A stretch of 39,692 bases of DNA, taken from the NCBI GenBank assembly GCA_902774815.1, contig CACYJV010000032.1, positions 1 to 39,692 on the forward strand, given 5' to 3'. This document shows, piece by piece, positions 1 through 8,080 of this stretch. Position 1 is the first letter of the stretch. Each line of letters starts with the position of its first letter. Both the position numbers and the translations under genes were made by a program. A model generated the notes under the pieces. The model worked only from the letters and a program-made list of their open reading frames with translations, was not told the DNA's origin and searched no databases. Source of the stretch: an uncultured Prevotellaceae bacterium (GTDB lineage: Bacteria; Bacteroidota; Bacteroidia; Bacteroidales; Bacteroidaceae).

Positions 1-880
1 CATGCTTCATGACGAAGTAGTCGCCATAGAGCAGCTGGGGCTGGTTTGTGAACACCACGTGGTCGTAAGCAGGCACGTCAACATAGCGTTCGAGCCACGT
101 GAGGATGCCTCCGGCATGGGCATGGTCGGTGGACGGGCAGGGCGCAAGGAAATAGACATTGTAGGTTTCGATGAGCGTCATGACCGCCTTCTGCACGCTG
201 GAGACAGGCTTGTCATAGGCATCGCGCATGGCATCGACGCTGATGAACACGATAGGACGCTGACGACGCTCCTGCCGGTCGTCCATCCATCGGATGACAG
301 GCACAACGGCATGCATGAAGGAGTGATCGTCCATGCGATGCTCACCATGGAAACGGATGGCACAAGGATAGTGCTGGAGGAAGAGGTCGTAGGTATGGAC
401 CAGCGGATCTTTGTCGCCAAAGAGGCCAACGACCAGGCTTTTGTCGTCGTTTACGCCCGTGAAGCACTGCTCAGAGACATCGCGATAAGCCTTGACGAGC
501 GGTTTGTCAACATAGAACTCCTGCTCGCCGTCGGCACGCGGGTTGAGGAATGTCTGCTTGCCCATCATGTTATGCTCACGCATGGTGTCAGCAATCTGAA
601 AGGCAGGGTTTACGAGGATGCGGTCGTAGCCATGCAGCTGTTCGGCAAACATGCCCCCCATGGAAGTGCCTAGGATGAGGTCGGGATGGAGTTCCTCGCA
701 CTTGCTGCGCAGCAAGTCCAATGCCGCGTTGGGATCGACAGGCAGGTCGAAAGCCACCACATCGGCCTCAGGAAATGTGGCGCGTAGCCGATGGACGGTG
801 CCGCTTTGGGCAGAGGAGGCAAAGCCATGGACGTAAAGAATACGCTTGCCGCGCATGAGATTGGGAAAGGATGACATCAT
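1..880 (-). CDS. YqiA-like alpha/beta hydrolase, left copy (3' end cut by window edge)
   Basis: The product begins MMSSFPNLMRGKRILYVHGF and continues with the YqiA/UPF0227 pattern: an oxyanion HGF near residue 20, the nucleophile elbow GTSMGG near residue 70, and a late GEHRMDDH histidine region near residue 180. This suggests a small cytoplasmic esterase of unknown substrate. The last part (..YFLAPCPS.., ..GDYFV..) resembles the C-terminal half of cytosolic 5'(3')-nucleotidases of the HAD fold, but I see no DxD motif, so any such domain is probably inactive. Two adjacent ATG codons (880 and 877) are possible starts. The gene runs off the window. It is nearly identical to the gene at 38819-39692 on the other strand, with only scattered substitutions. 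Confidence 0.75.
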   Translation of the reverse strand, partial: MMSSFPNLMRGKRILYVHGFASSAQSGTVHRLRATFPEADVVAFDLPVDPNAALDLLRSKCEELHPDLILGTSMGGMFAEQLHGYDRILVNPAFQIADTMREHNMMGKQTFLNPRADGEQEFYVDKPLVKAYRDVSEQCFTGVNDDKSLVVGLFGDKDPLVHTYDLFLQHYPCAIRFHGEHRMDDHSFMHAVVPVIRWMDDRQERRQRPIVFISVDAMRDAYDKPVSSVQKAVMTLIETYNVYFLAPCPSTDHAHAGGILTWLERYVDVPAYDHVVFTNQPQLLYGDYFVMKH

Positions 881-1370
881 GTTATTTACGATTTACGGAT
901 TGACGATTTACGATTTTGCGACCACGGATGACACGGACCATAATGATTTCTTTCTCCATTTCATTACGAAAGCGAGCAAAGCTCGAGTCCGATTTCGCAA
1001 CCACGGATGACACGAATTCAACGGATGTCACGGAGGTTCATTTGCCCACAGATTACACAGATTTCCACAGATTATATTATACTTTTCTGCACGAAATGAT
1101 GATCATAATGATAATTTCCGATAAAGAACTATCAATTTACCGCGCCTTCTCGCGCGCGTGCGCGCGCACCAAAATGTTTATTTTTGCTGCAATTGCTGCC
1201 ATGTTGCAAAAGTCATTGACGTACAGCGTGTTACAGTATGGCAATAATATGGCAGCAACGGCAGTAAACGGCGATTTAACTAAAAATTAACACTTTTTCT
1301 ATAGATTACGCGGGTTTGCGAACACGGATGAAGTTTACAGATAATTTGTTAATAATTATGGCAATAATAT
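881..1370. repeat. Gene-free stretch with dispersed short repeats
   Basis: I see no convincing gene here. The first 55 bases are CGTAAAT-type repeats and ACCACGGATGACACGGA motifs that match the DNA upstream of the right-hand hydrolase copy. A second copy of the ACCACGGATGACAC motif and a run of ACAGATT units follow (about 998-1075). Positions 1149-1169 are an alternating C-G tract containing the perfect palindrome GTGCGCGCGCAC (1158-1169). The phrase ATGGCAATAATAT occurs at about 1239 and again at about 1359. An open frame at 916-1290 only translates these repeats. Confidence 0.6.
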
Positions 1371-1378
1371 AGCAGTTG

Positions 1379-1677
1379 ACCCACCGACCTCGAAGTGGTC
1401 GAATAATCAGCGCTCGACCCAAAGGGACGCTTTCGTAGCGTAGCGGAGAAAGAAATTCAGGTCTACTGACCTGGGGATAGGAAATGCCGTGTGGGAATGT
1501 CGACTTCGAAGATGTCGCACGAAATTATTTCTTCATGATGTGACTGCTCTATATTATATGCTTTGTTCCATTAGGTGCGACATCTTCGAAGTCGTTTTTT
1601 TTTGTTTCGGGTTGCACCTGTCCCCAGGTCGGTAGACCTGGGGTTTCTGAAATTCGACCTCTCCAAGGTCGGTGGGT
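1379..1677. repeat. Nested inverted-repeat (fold-back) element, about 300 bp
   Basis: Three pairs of inverted arms are nested. The outer pair is 1379-1404 with 1652-1677, both containing ACCCACCGACCT and GGTCGAAT. The middle pair is 1458-1476 with 1621-1640, sharing AGGTCTAC and GACCTGGGGA. The inner pair is 1501-1520 with 1575-1594, where GACTTCGAAGATGTCGCAC pairs with its complement. The outer and middle arms are also small dyads of their own (GACC..GGTC). A T9 run follows the inner right arm at 1595-1603, as in an intrinsic terminator. It could be a structured RNA, a MITE-like remnant or a complex terminator. Confidence 0.7.
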
Positions 1678-1978
1678 ATTCATCTATATCATTCCCATAA
1701 TTATATGACTGATTAATGGTAATTAATGTTCGATAGCATAGAAAACATATAATTATCACGAATGTCCCATGTAATTTTCCATTAATTTCTTTCCTATAAA
1801 GCAACCATAGGGGGATTATAATTTCAATTTGCGGCCTGCCGCATTGATCTGTGTGCGACTTAATAGTGTACAGAATTGTTGTTTTCATAAATGCGCAACG
1901 CCCCTTCTTTCCCAAAAAGTCGGAAAACTCGAAAAGGACGAAAACCTTAGTGCCAAAATCAAAATTTTCTGTTTTTGC

Positions 1979-2009
1979 TTTGCATTTCGCTCACTTATTC
2001 GTAACTTTG
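1979..2009 (+). promoter_or_regulatory. Bacteroidota-type promoter of the PCMD-like gene
   Basis: The -33 box TTTG lies at 1979-1982 and the -7 box TAACTTTG at 2002-2009, separated by 19 bases, which matches the Bacteroides primary sigma consensus. The downstream ATG is at 2046. The spacer is almost identical to the spacer of the glnN promoter at 32993-33023. Confidence 0.8.
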
Positions 2010-2045
2010 CAAGCCTAAAACGGACTTAAAATAAAAGAATAGGAA

Positions 2046-3425
2046 ATGAAAAGATTGTTTTTATTGGTTCTATGGACACTTTGTCTGGCCGTGACGGCAC
2101 AGGCACAGAAGGTCTATCAGATAGAGAACTCCGACTTTGAGGAGTGGGGCACGACGTGGAACAACGTTCCCTTTGGTTGGCATAGCTTCGAGGATCCTAC
2201 GGGTGACGCCAACTTGATAGACATGATTAAGAGTACCGCCCATACGGCAAAGGAAACGGAGAATCTTCGCCCCGGCACAAAGGGCTCATCGGCATTGCTG
2301 CTGAAGCCTCGTAACGTGTTCTTAGGCATCATTGCCAATGGTACCATTACCACTGGCCAGATGTGTGGTGGTTCGATGTCGGCCTCTGATCCTGCAAACC
2401 ATGCCGAGATGACACTCAACGATGGGAAAACGAGCAACGGCAGTCCGTTCTACGCTGCCCTCAACGGCAAGCCCGACTCGCTGGTGGTATGGCTGAAGTT
2501 CACATCGAACAATACGTCGTATCCAAATGCATCGGTCAGTGCTGCCATCACCGATGGTACCTACTATCAGGATCCAGAAGACAAGACCTATACGAATGTC
2601 TATGCCAAGGCAAAGAAGACCGACATCGTGAGCAATGGCAGCGTGTGGCAGCGCATCTCCATTCCTTTTGTAGTGGATAATGCCAACGTTGAGCCCAAGG
2701 CAATCCTTGTTACGATATCGACGAATGCCGAGGCAGGAAAAGGAAATGTGAACGACAAGCTCTACTTGGACGATCTGGAGCTGGTCTACCGCCAGTCGGT
2801 GACGATGTCGCCGGTGAAGTCGCAAAACTACTACTATGCCACGATGTGCTCGCCCCACCAGTTGGTGGTGCCTGCAGGTGCAACGGCCTATCCTGTGACC
2901 GTAGAGGGTGGTGCCATTAAGTTGGGCAATGCCTATTCTGGCCGTTCCATTATTCCCGCTAACACGCCTGTGCTGGTCAGAAGGCTGTTGCAGAGCAGTC
3001 CTGTGTTCCGCTCAACGCTGTACGATACGCCGTCGGCAGCACCTGCCAGCAACATGCTGCAGGCTGGAGGCACGGAGGTGAAAAACGATCCCGACCATTA
3101 CTATTACAAGTTGTCGCTCGACCAGACTGGCGAACGCCTGGGTTTCTTCTGGGATTCGGCCGATGGTCATAGCATCAACGTGGCCGAAGGTAAGGCCTAC
3201 CTGAAGGTGCCCGTGTCGGCAGGTGCTGCGAAGTCGCTCATGCTGGACGAAAGTGTCGATGGCATACCCCAAGTTGATAATGGAGAATTGAAGATTGAAA
3301 ATTCAGCCGTCTATGACCTGAGCGGACGCAAGGTAGGCGAGGTGTCGGGCAGACACGGGAGTCTGCCCCTACAGCTCCAGAAGGGCATCTATATCGTTAA
3401 CGGCAAGAAAGTAGCCATTCATTAG
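2046..3425 (+). CDS. Secreted PCMD-like protein with sorting-type C-terminus
   Basis: 459 residues. An N-terminal signal peptide ends near AQAQ (residue 21). The body begins IENSDFEEWG and contains GTKGSSALLLKP, a layout I associate with the Bacteroidetes PCMD / carbohydrate-binding-like domain (about residues 25-260). A beta-rich region follows. The C-terminus contains VYDLSGRKVG and KGIYIVNGKKV, resembling a type A sorting domain of type IX secretion or a related cell-surface tail. This points to a surface or secreted glycan-associated protein with no assigned enzymatic role. Two stretches near the C-terminus (3271-3304 and 3347-3373) are copies of intergenic repeat families, read in frame as roughly DNGELKIEN and SGRHGSLPLQ. 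The promoter lies directly upstream. Confidence 0.55.
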   Translation: MKRLFLLVLWTLCLAVTAQAQKVYQIENSDFEEWGTTWNNVPFGWHSFEDPTGDANLIDMIKSTAHTAKETENLRPGTKGSSALLLKPRNVFLGIIANGTITTGQMCGGSMSASDPANHAEMTLNDGKTSNGSPFYAALNGKPDSLVVWLKFTSNNTSYPNASVSAAITDGTYYQDPEDKTYTNVYAKAKKTDIVSNGSVWQRISIPFVVDNANVEPKAILVTISTNAEAGKGNVNDKLYLDDLELVYRQSVTMSPVKSQNYYYATMCSPHQLVVPAGATAYPVTVEGGAIKLGNAYSGRSIIPANTPVLVRRLLQSSPVFRSTLYDTPSAAPASNMLQAGGTEVKNDPDHYYYKLSLDQTGERLGFFWDSADGHSINVAEGKAYLKVPVSAGAAKSLMLDESVDGIPQVDNGELKIENSAVYDLSGRKVGEVSGRHGSLPLQLQKGIYIVNGKKVAIH

Positions 3426-3437
3426 ACGATTAGCACA

Positions 3438-3535
3438 AAACTCGGAACTAGGAACTTGGAACTAGGAACTCAGAACTAGGAACTTGGAACTAGGAACTTG
3501 GAACTTGGAACTTGGAACTCGAAACTCGGAACTGA
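3438..3535. repeat. GGAACTAGGAACTTGGAACT simple repeat
   Basis: About 100 bases of imperfect tandem units of the form GGAACT(A/T)GGAACT fill the gap between the PCMD-like gene and the small protein at 3544. They create an in-frame upstream extension of the small gene that is probably not translated. Confidence 0.85.
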
Positions 3536-3543
3536 AATTAAAG

Positions 3544-3717
3544 ATGAAACACTATATAGCACCGAAAATAAAGATGCAGGAGATGAATGCTGACGAACTG
3601 ATGCAGCTGGAACTCTCGAATGCCTATTCCGATCAGCCTGCGCTCAGCCGTGAGTGGCAGTACGACGAGGAGACTGGCGACTATTGCATCAGTACGCATA
3701 ATGTCTGGGATGATTAA
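3544..3717 (+). CDS. Small conserved-looking hypothetical protein (57 aa)
   Basis: 57 residues starting MKHYIAPKIKMQEM, acidic towards the C-terminus and ending STHNVWDD. The opening resembles many tiny Bacteroidales proteins that start with K-Y-I-x-P-x-I, whose function is unknown to me. The ATG at 3544 is preferred because everything upstream is simple repeat. Its stop codon overlaps the start of the next gene by 8 bases (ATGATTAA at 3710-3717), so the two are probably co-translated and may be functionally linked. No signal peptide or membrane segment is visible. Confidence 0.6.
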   Translation: MKHYIAPKIKMQEMNADELMQLELSNAYSDQPALSREWQYDEETGDYCISTHNVWDD

Positions 3718-4663
3718 GCTCCTGAAGGATTGGACACTGCCCGTAGCCATGGCTTTTGGCGCAGTGGTCTATCTGGTTTTTGCCAATGTGCCTATGCTTG
3801 ATGGCATCGCACGTGTGGCAGGACCAGTGTTCGACCACATCGTGCCACTGTTCATGTTCTTCATCTTGTTTGTAACCTTCTGCAAGGTGGACTTCCACAA
3901 GATGCGTCCTGTGGCATGGCACTTCTGGACAGGCTTGTTCCAGGTGCTGTTCATCATGATCGTCATGGGCATCATCCTGGCTTATCACGTCAGTGGCAAT
4001 GAACTGATCCTGTTGGAAGCCCTGCTCACCTGCATCGTAGCACCTTGTGCCGCAGCAGCTCCCGTGGTGACGCAGAAACTGGGAGGTAACCTGGAACAGA
4101 TGACCACCTACACCTTCCTGTCGAATTTCATCACGGCCCTATTCATACCGCTGTGCTTTCCTATGATTGAACGTGGCGAACACCTGACGTTTTGGTCGGC
4201 TTTCGTCACCATCCTGGAGGGTGTCACGACGGTCCTTGTGGTGCCTATGCTGTTGGCCTACGTGGTGAAGCACTACATGAAGGGACTGCATCGGCGCATC
4301 GTCAGCGTGAAAGACCTGTCGTACTATCTATGGGCATTTTCGCTGACCATCGTGACGGGCGTGACGGTGAAGAACATTTGCAACGCCCAGACGTCGGCCC
4401 TCTTCCTCATGATGATAGCCCTGCTGGGACTGGTGCTCTGCATCGTGCAGTTTGCCGTGGGCCGTTGGATTGGCCACTACTTCGGTTGCACTAACGAGGC
4501 AGGACAAGCACTGGGACAGAAGAATACCGCCTTTGCCATCTGGATTGCCTACACCTATCTGAACCCATTGGCATCGGTAGGCCCTGGCTGCTACATCCTT
4601 TGGCAGAACGGCATCAACTCCGTTGAGATATGGCAGCATGAGAAATTGAAAATTGAAAATTGA
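3710..4663 (+). CDS. Bile acid:sodium symporter (BASS)-family membrane transporter
   Basis: 317 residues from the ATG at 3710, chosen because it overlaps the preceding stop and begins directly with the first hydrophobic segment (MIKLLKDWTLPVAMAFGAVV). About nine or ten membrane segments follow. Features such as LEALLTCIVAPCAAAAPVVTQKLGG and GQALGQKNTAFAIWIAYTYLNP fit the bile acid:sodium symporter fold, with its paired GxN/QKN-type crossing helices. In gut bacteria this family moves organic anions; the substrate here cannot be told. The last residues (HEKLKIEN) and the stop codon come from a GAAAATT simple repeat, so the original C-terminus has probably been replaced or extended. Confidence 0.75.
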   Translation: MIKLLKDWTLPVAMAFGAVVYLVFANVPMLDGIARVAGPVFDHIVPLFMFFILFVTFCKVDFHKMRPVAWHFWTGLFQVLFIMIVMGIILAYHVSGNELILLEALLTCIVAPCAAAAPVVTQKLGGNLEQMTTYTFLSNFITALFIPLCFPMIERGEHLTFWSAFVTILEGVTTVLVVPMLLAYVVKHYMKGLHRRIVSVKDLSYYLWAFSLTIVTGVTVKNICNAQTSALFLMMIALLGLVLCIVQFAVGRWIGHYFGCTNEAGQALGQKNTAFAIWIAYTYLNPLASVGPGCYILWQNGINSVEIWQHEKLKIEN

Positions 4664-4730
4664 GAATTGAAAATTGGGAATTGAGAATTGAAAATTGGGA
4701 ATTGAAAATTGAGAATTGAAAATTGGGAAT
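4643..4730. repeat. GAATTGAAAATTGG simple repeat
   Basis: Tandem imperfect units of GAATTGAAAATTGG begin inside the 3' end of the transporter gene and run almost to the start of the GH43-like gene. A shorter relative of this tract lies inside the coding sequence at 3271-3304. Confidence 0.85.
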
Positions 4731-4734
4731 TACG

Positions 4735-5766
4735 ATGAGAAGAACAATGACACTCCTGGCTCTGTGCCTGCTGTGTTGCGGCGGAGCCTTTGCACAAAAC
4801 AAAGTGAAGGGTAGCTATGGCTACCTGTATTGCCACATGAGCGACCGTGGCGAGTACACAGCCTATGCAGTGAGCCGCGACGGCATGAACTATCAGGACA
4901 TCCTTGGTGGCGAAGCTATCATGGATCCCGAGGAACACGCCCGCATCGAGGGTGGACAGCGCGATGCTTTCATCACCCGTGCATGGAATGGCAAGGGCTA
5001 TGTGATGGTCTGCACCGACATGTGCGTGCGCAAGTCGCACAAGTGGGACAACTACGGCATCGACTTGCTGAAGTCCGACGACCTGATTCATTGGACTTCG
5101 GTGACTTTCGACTATCGCAAGGGTAAGCAGATCTTCTCGAATCCCGAGGCAGAGAGCGTCTACAAGGATTGGTCGACCATCAACCGCGTATGGGCACCGC
5201 AGATTTTCTGGGACCCGAACTACGTGTGGGAGAATGGCGAAAAGGGTGGCTACATGATCTACTACTCGATGCTGAACCGTCCGGAGGAGAAGTACGACCG
5301 TATGTACTATTCGTATGCCGACAAGTCGTTCACCCGACTGACACAGCCTCGCCTGCTTTTCGACTGGGGATATGCTACGATTGATGCAGATATCAACCTG
5401 CTCGACGACGGGCTCTACCATATGCTCATCAAGAAGGAAGGCGGTAAGCCTGGCATCTATACGGCTACGTCGAAGAACCTCACCACGGGATGGGGCGAGC
5501 CTGTTGAGGACGACTACGTGTCGTTCGAGGGACGTAAGAACTGCGAAGGGTCGAGCGCATTCCAGCTCATTGGCGACAAGACGTGGCGCGTGGCCTACAT
5601 TCAGTACAGCGACAATCCTAAGCACTACCGCATCTGCAAGGCCGACGAGCATCTGCGTGGCTTCCACGATCCGCAGGACATCAAGGGAGTGACAGCTCCC
5701 CAGCATGGTTCGTTCATGCGGATTACGAAAAAGGAGTACAAGCGACTGCTGAAACTGAACAAATAG
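4735..5766 (+). CDS. Secreted GH43-like glycoside hydrolase
   Basis: 343 residues with a signal peptide ending near GGAFAQ (residue 21). The five-bladed beta-propeller signature of GH43-type enzymes is visible: RDAFI at 76-80 (RDPFI in relatives, where the Asp is the catalytic base), RVWAPQIFWD at 151-160, IDADI at 216-220 (pKa-modulating Asp) and CEGSSAF at 270-276 with the likely catalytic Glu. GH43 enzymes usually release arabinose, xylose or galactose from plant polysaccharides; the exact linkage cannot be read here. The ATG at 4735 follows directly after the simple repeat. A TTG four codons upstream lies within the repeat and is unlikely to be the start. The protein is probably periplasmic or exported. 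Confidence 0.8.
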   Translation: MRRTMTLLALCLLCCGGAFAQNKVKGSYGYLYCHMSDRGEYTAYAVSRDGMNYQDILGGEAIMDPEEHARIEGGQRDAFITRAWNGKGYVMVCTDMCVRKSHKWDNYGIDLLKSDDLIHWTSVTFDYRKGKQIFSNPEAESVYKDWSTINRVWAPQIFWDPNYVWENGEKGGYMIYYSMLNRPEEKYDRMYYSYADKSFTRLTQPRLLFDWGYATIDADINLLDDGLYHMLIKKEGGKPGIYTATSKNLTTGWGEPVEDDYVSFEGRKNCEGSSAFQLIGDKTWRVAYIQYSDNPKHYRICKADEHLRGFHDPQDIKGVTAPQHGSFMRITKKEYKRLLKLNK

Positions 5767-6145
5767 CCAAAGGCTGTTTTTAGGTGATAGGTGATAGGTG
5801 ATAGGTAATAGGTGATAGGTAATAGGTTATAGTGAGAGTGAAATGTAGGGGCAGACTCCCGTGTCTGCCCGCCCGAGATATGTGAATGAGGGACATGGCG
5901 TGCCGTGTTCCTCATTTTTGTGTTTGTTGTTTTGTCCCACCATTCGTTTCGTTATGCGGGTCTGAAGCGTTGCTGCTTCAGGGAAAATGCATTGGTTTTA
6001 TGGAACGAAAGCAATGGGTTAGCGGGGCTAAAGCAATGCCTCAGTAGGTCTAAAGCAATGCTACAGTAGGGCAATAGCATTGCTTTCCAATCAATTACTA
6101 TAGTAAAGTGATCAGTTTACATGAGTGAGGTACATCATTCCATAT
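5767..6145. repeat. Gene-free gap with tandem and palindromic repeats
   Basis: The gap opens with AGGTGATAGGTAATAGGT units (5783-5830) and then a copy of the GGCAGACTCCCGTGTCTGCC palindrome (5845-5870). A small hairpin CTGAAGC..GCTTCAG lies at 5962-5981. From about 5988 to 6093 there are at least five occurrences of AAGCAATG or its complement. No gene is visible. Confidence 0.7.
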
Positions 6146-6180
6146 AAAAAAATAGGGGCGGACAATCATGCCCGTCCCTA
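6146..6180 (-). terminator. Intrinsic terminator of the citrate/icd operon
   Basis: On the minus strand, the stem TAGGGACGG pairs with CCGCCCCTA across a short loop (6153-6180) with one mismatch. A run of seven T residues follows (6146-6152). It lies about 170 bases after the icd stop and reads in the right direction. Confidence 0.75.
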
Positions 6181-6209
6181 CTAAATAGATATCAACTTCG
6201 ATTAGCAAG

Positions 6210-6376
6210 CCAATCGCTTCTCCAGACGTTGACTGTCGTCTTCGTCTGTCGAGACTCTGGATAACTTAACCAAGCTTAGTTCTCCAATCGCTTCTCCAGA
6301 CGTTGACAGTCGTCTTCGTCTGTCGAGACTCTGGATAACTTAACCAAGCTTAGTTCTCCAATCGCTTCTCCAGACG
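6210..6376. repeat. 74-bp tandem repeat including the icd 3' end
   Basis: The phrase CCAATCGCTTCTCCAGACG starts at 6210, 6284 and 6358, so the period is exactly 74 bases. The third occurrence is the last codons of icd. The two full units differ by a single base where compared (GACTGTCG against GACAGTCG), so the duplication looks recent. Confidence 0.9.
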
Positions 6377-7564
6377 CTCGCGGATGGCAGCGATGAAACC
6401 GGCTGAGTTGACGCACTTCGGCTCGATACCCTCCATGAGGTTCACGAGGTCCTTCGTGCAGATGCCTTCGTTCAGCACGTCGAAGCAGGCAGCCTCGAGC
6501 TGGTCGCCGAAGTTCATGAGGTCCTTCAGGCCGTCTTTCTCACCACGCTTGCGCAGTGCTCCACTCCATGCGAAGATGGTTGCCATGGGGTTGGTGCTTG
6601 TCTCCTCGCCCTGCAGATACTTGTAGTAGTGGCGTGTGACGGTGCCGTGGGCTGCCTCATACTCGTAGTTGCCCTCGGGCGAAACGAGCACAGAGGTCAT
6701 CATGGCCAGCGAGCCGAAAGCGGTGCTGACCATATCCGACATCACGTCGCCATCGTAGTTCTTGCAAGCCCAGATAAAGCCGCCCTTCGAACGGATGACA
6801 CGAGCTACGGCGTCGTCGATGAGCGTGTAGAAATATTCTAGGCCGCGCTTCTCGAACTCGTCTTTGTACTCCTGGAACACCTCGTCGAAGATGATGCGGA
6901 ACTGTGCGTCGTACTTCTTCGAGATGGTGTCCTTGGTGGAGAACCACAGGCTCTCGTTCATGTCGAGTGCGAACTTGAAACACGAGTGAGCGAACGAGCG
7001 GATGCTCTTGTCGAGGTTGTGCATGCCCTGCAGAACGCCAGCGCCCTTGAAGTTCTGAATGACCACTTCCTCGTGCTTGCCGCTTTCGCCATCAAAGACC
7101 AACTTGGCAACGCCCGGCTCATCGACACGCAGCTCGACGCTCTTGTAAACGTCGCCATAGGCATGACGGGCGATGGTGATGGGCTTCTCCCAGTTCTTCA
7201 CGGCCGGCTTGATGCTCGGGATGGTGATGGGGGTGCGGAACACGGTGCCGTCGAGGATGGAACGGATGGTACCGTTAGGCGACTTCCACATCTCGTGCAG
7301 GTTGTACTCCGTCATGCGCTTGGCATTCGGGGTGATGGTGGCACACTTCACGGCAACGCCCAGGCGCTTCGTGGCTTCGGCCGACTCGACGGTGATCTGG
7401 TCGCGGGTCTCGTCGCGCTTCACCAGACCGAGGTCGAAGTACTCAGTCTTCAGATCAACGAACGGCAGAATCAGTTCGTCCTTAATCATTTTCCACAGGA
7501 TACGAGTCATCTCGTCGCCATCCATCTCGACCAGCGGAGTGGTCATTTGAATTTTTTCTTTCAT
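6350..7564 (-). CDS. icd: NADP-dependent isocitrate dehydrogenase
   Basis: 404 residues, the normal length for the eukaryotic-like homodimeric isocitrate dehydrogenases found in Bacteroidetes. It converts isocitrate to 2-oxoglutarate and CO2, reducing NADP. Recognisable parts are TTPLVEMDGDEMTRILWK at the N-terminus, SPNGTIRSILDGTVFR (substrate-binding region, about residues 94-110), the YFYTLIDDAV metal-binding Asp region, WACKNYDGDVMSD and the GTVTRHY nucleotide-binding segment. It is the last gene of the citrate block and supplies 2-oxoglutarate for glutamate. A 65-base copy of its 5' end lies upstream at 8060-8124, and tandem copies of its 3' end lie just downstream. The coding sequence itself looks intact. 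Confidence 0.97.
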   Translation of the reverse strand: MKEKIQMTTPLVEMDGDEMTRILWKMIKDELILPFVDLKTEYFDLGLVKRDETRDQITVESAEATKRLGVAVKCATITPNAKRMTEYNLHEMWKSPNGTIRSILDGTVFRTPITIPSIKPAVKNWEKPITIARHAYGDVYKSVELRVDEPGVAKLVFDGESGKHEEVVIQNFKGAGVLQGMHNLDKSIRSFAHSCFKFALDMNESLWFSTKDTISKKYDAQFRIIFDEVFQEYKDEFEKRGLEYFYTLIDDAVARVIRSKGGFIWACKNYDGDVMSDMVSTAFGSLAMMTSVLVSPEGNYEYEAAHGTVTRHYYKYLQGEETSTNPMATIFAWSGALRKRGEKDGLKDLMNFGDQLEAACFDVLNEGICTKDLVNLMEGIEPKCVNSAGFIAAIRERLEKRLEN

Positions 7565-7687
7565 GTGATATAAAAATAAATGTTTTGTTTATAAGGTTTT
7601 ATTTCTTTTTTGACAATGACCAATTTGGCTTGCTAGAACTGTTAAAAACAATATAAAAATATTCTCTTCACAATATCTCTATAATTA

Positions 7688-8080
7688 TTAATGTTTGATA
7701 TAGATACATTTCCAATTCTTAGCTTGTTTAACAACTTCGGTATTGTCTCCATATTCCAACCGATTTCCATCGGAGTCATAAAGGTCATAATAGAATGATG
7801 ACATCAGCGAATGGTGGAGCAAATACAGAACATTACCTTTCCAGAATCCCGAAAATACATAAAGATTTGTGTGAGAAGTGGGATACTGATCAGCTAATGT
7901 TATAATAAATGCTGGTAGTTCTTCCTCATCAACCAGTTCGACAGGAACAACAATTCCGCCTGGCATTGACACTTCCTCCCATACATCATTGTCATCTGAG
8001 CATGACAATAGGCTTCCAAAAACAAACATCAGAATAAAAACGGTTAATACCGATCTGACTTTCCACAGGATGCGAGTCAT
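7688..8080 (-). CDS. Small lipoprotein-like hypothetical protein with icd-derived start
   Basis: From the ATG at 8080 this encodes 130 residues: a basic start (MTRILWKVRS), a hydrophobic stretch and a lipobox-like GSLLSC, then an acidic SDDND. That is a typical lipoprotein signal, with the Cys at about residue 26. The mature part contains YVFSGFWKGNVLYLLHHS and is not a family I recognise. The first seven codons come from a duplicated fragment of the icd 5' end, so the start of this gene appears to have been supplied by that duplication. The open frame continues upstream to 8191 through a repeat-derived segment (STPLSMGEGLGVRP). It may be a functional chimera or a decaying gene. Confidence 0.5.
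   Translation of the reverse strand: MTRILWKVRSVLTVFILMFVFGSLLSCSDDNDVWEEVSMPGGIVVPVELVDEEELPAFIITLADQYPTSHTNLYVFSGFWKGNVLYLLHHSLMSSFYYDLYDSDGNRLEYGDNTEVVKQAKNWKCIYIKH

Noticed and set aside
2-673. Forward frame of 223 codons at the left end and its mirror at 39020-39691
   Set aside because: Both are antisense to the YqiA-like gene copies, which have the catalytic motifs.
916-1290. Open frame of 124 codons in the left gap
   Set aside because: Its translation (DDTNSTDVTEVHLPTDYTDF) is the dispersed ACGGATGACACGGA and ACAGATT repeat read as protein.
1571-1915. Minus-strand frame of 114 codons
   Set aside because: It overlaps the fold-back element and shows no signal, domain or codon pattern of a gene.
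4591-5706. Antisense open frame of 371 codons opposite the GH43-like gene
   Set aside because: Its end translates the simple repeat (QFSILNFQFP-type), and the GH43 motifs are on the other strand.
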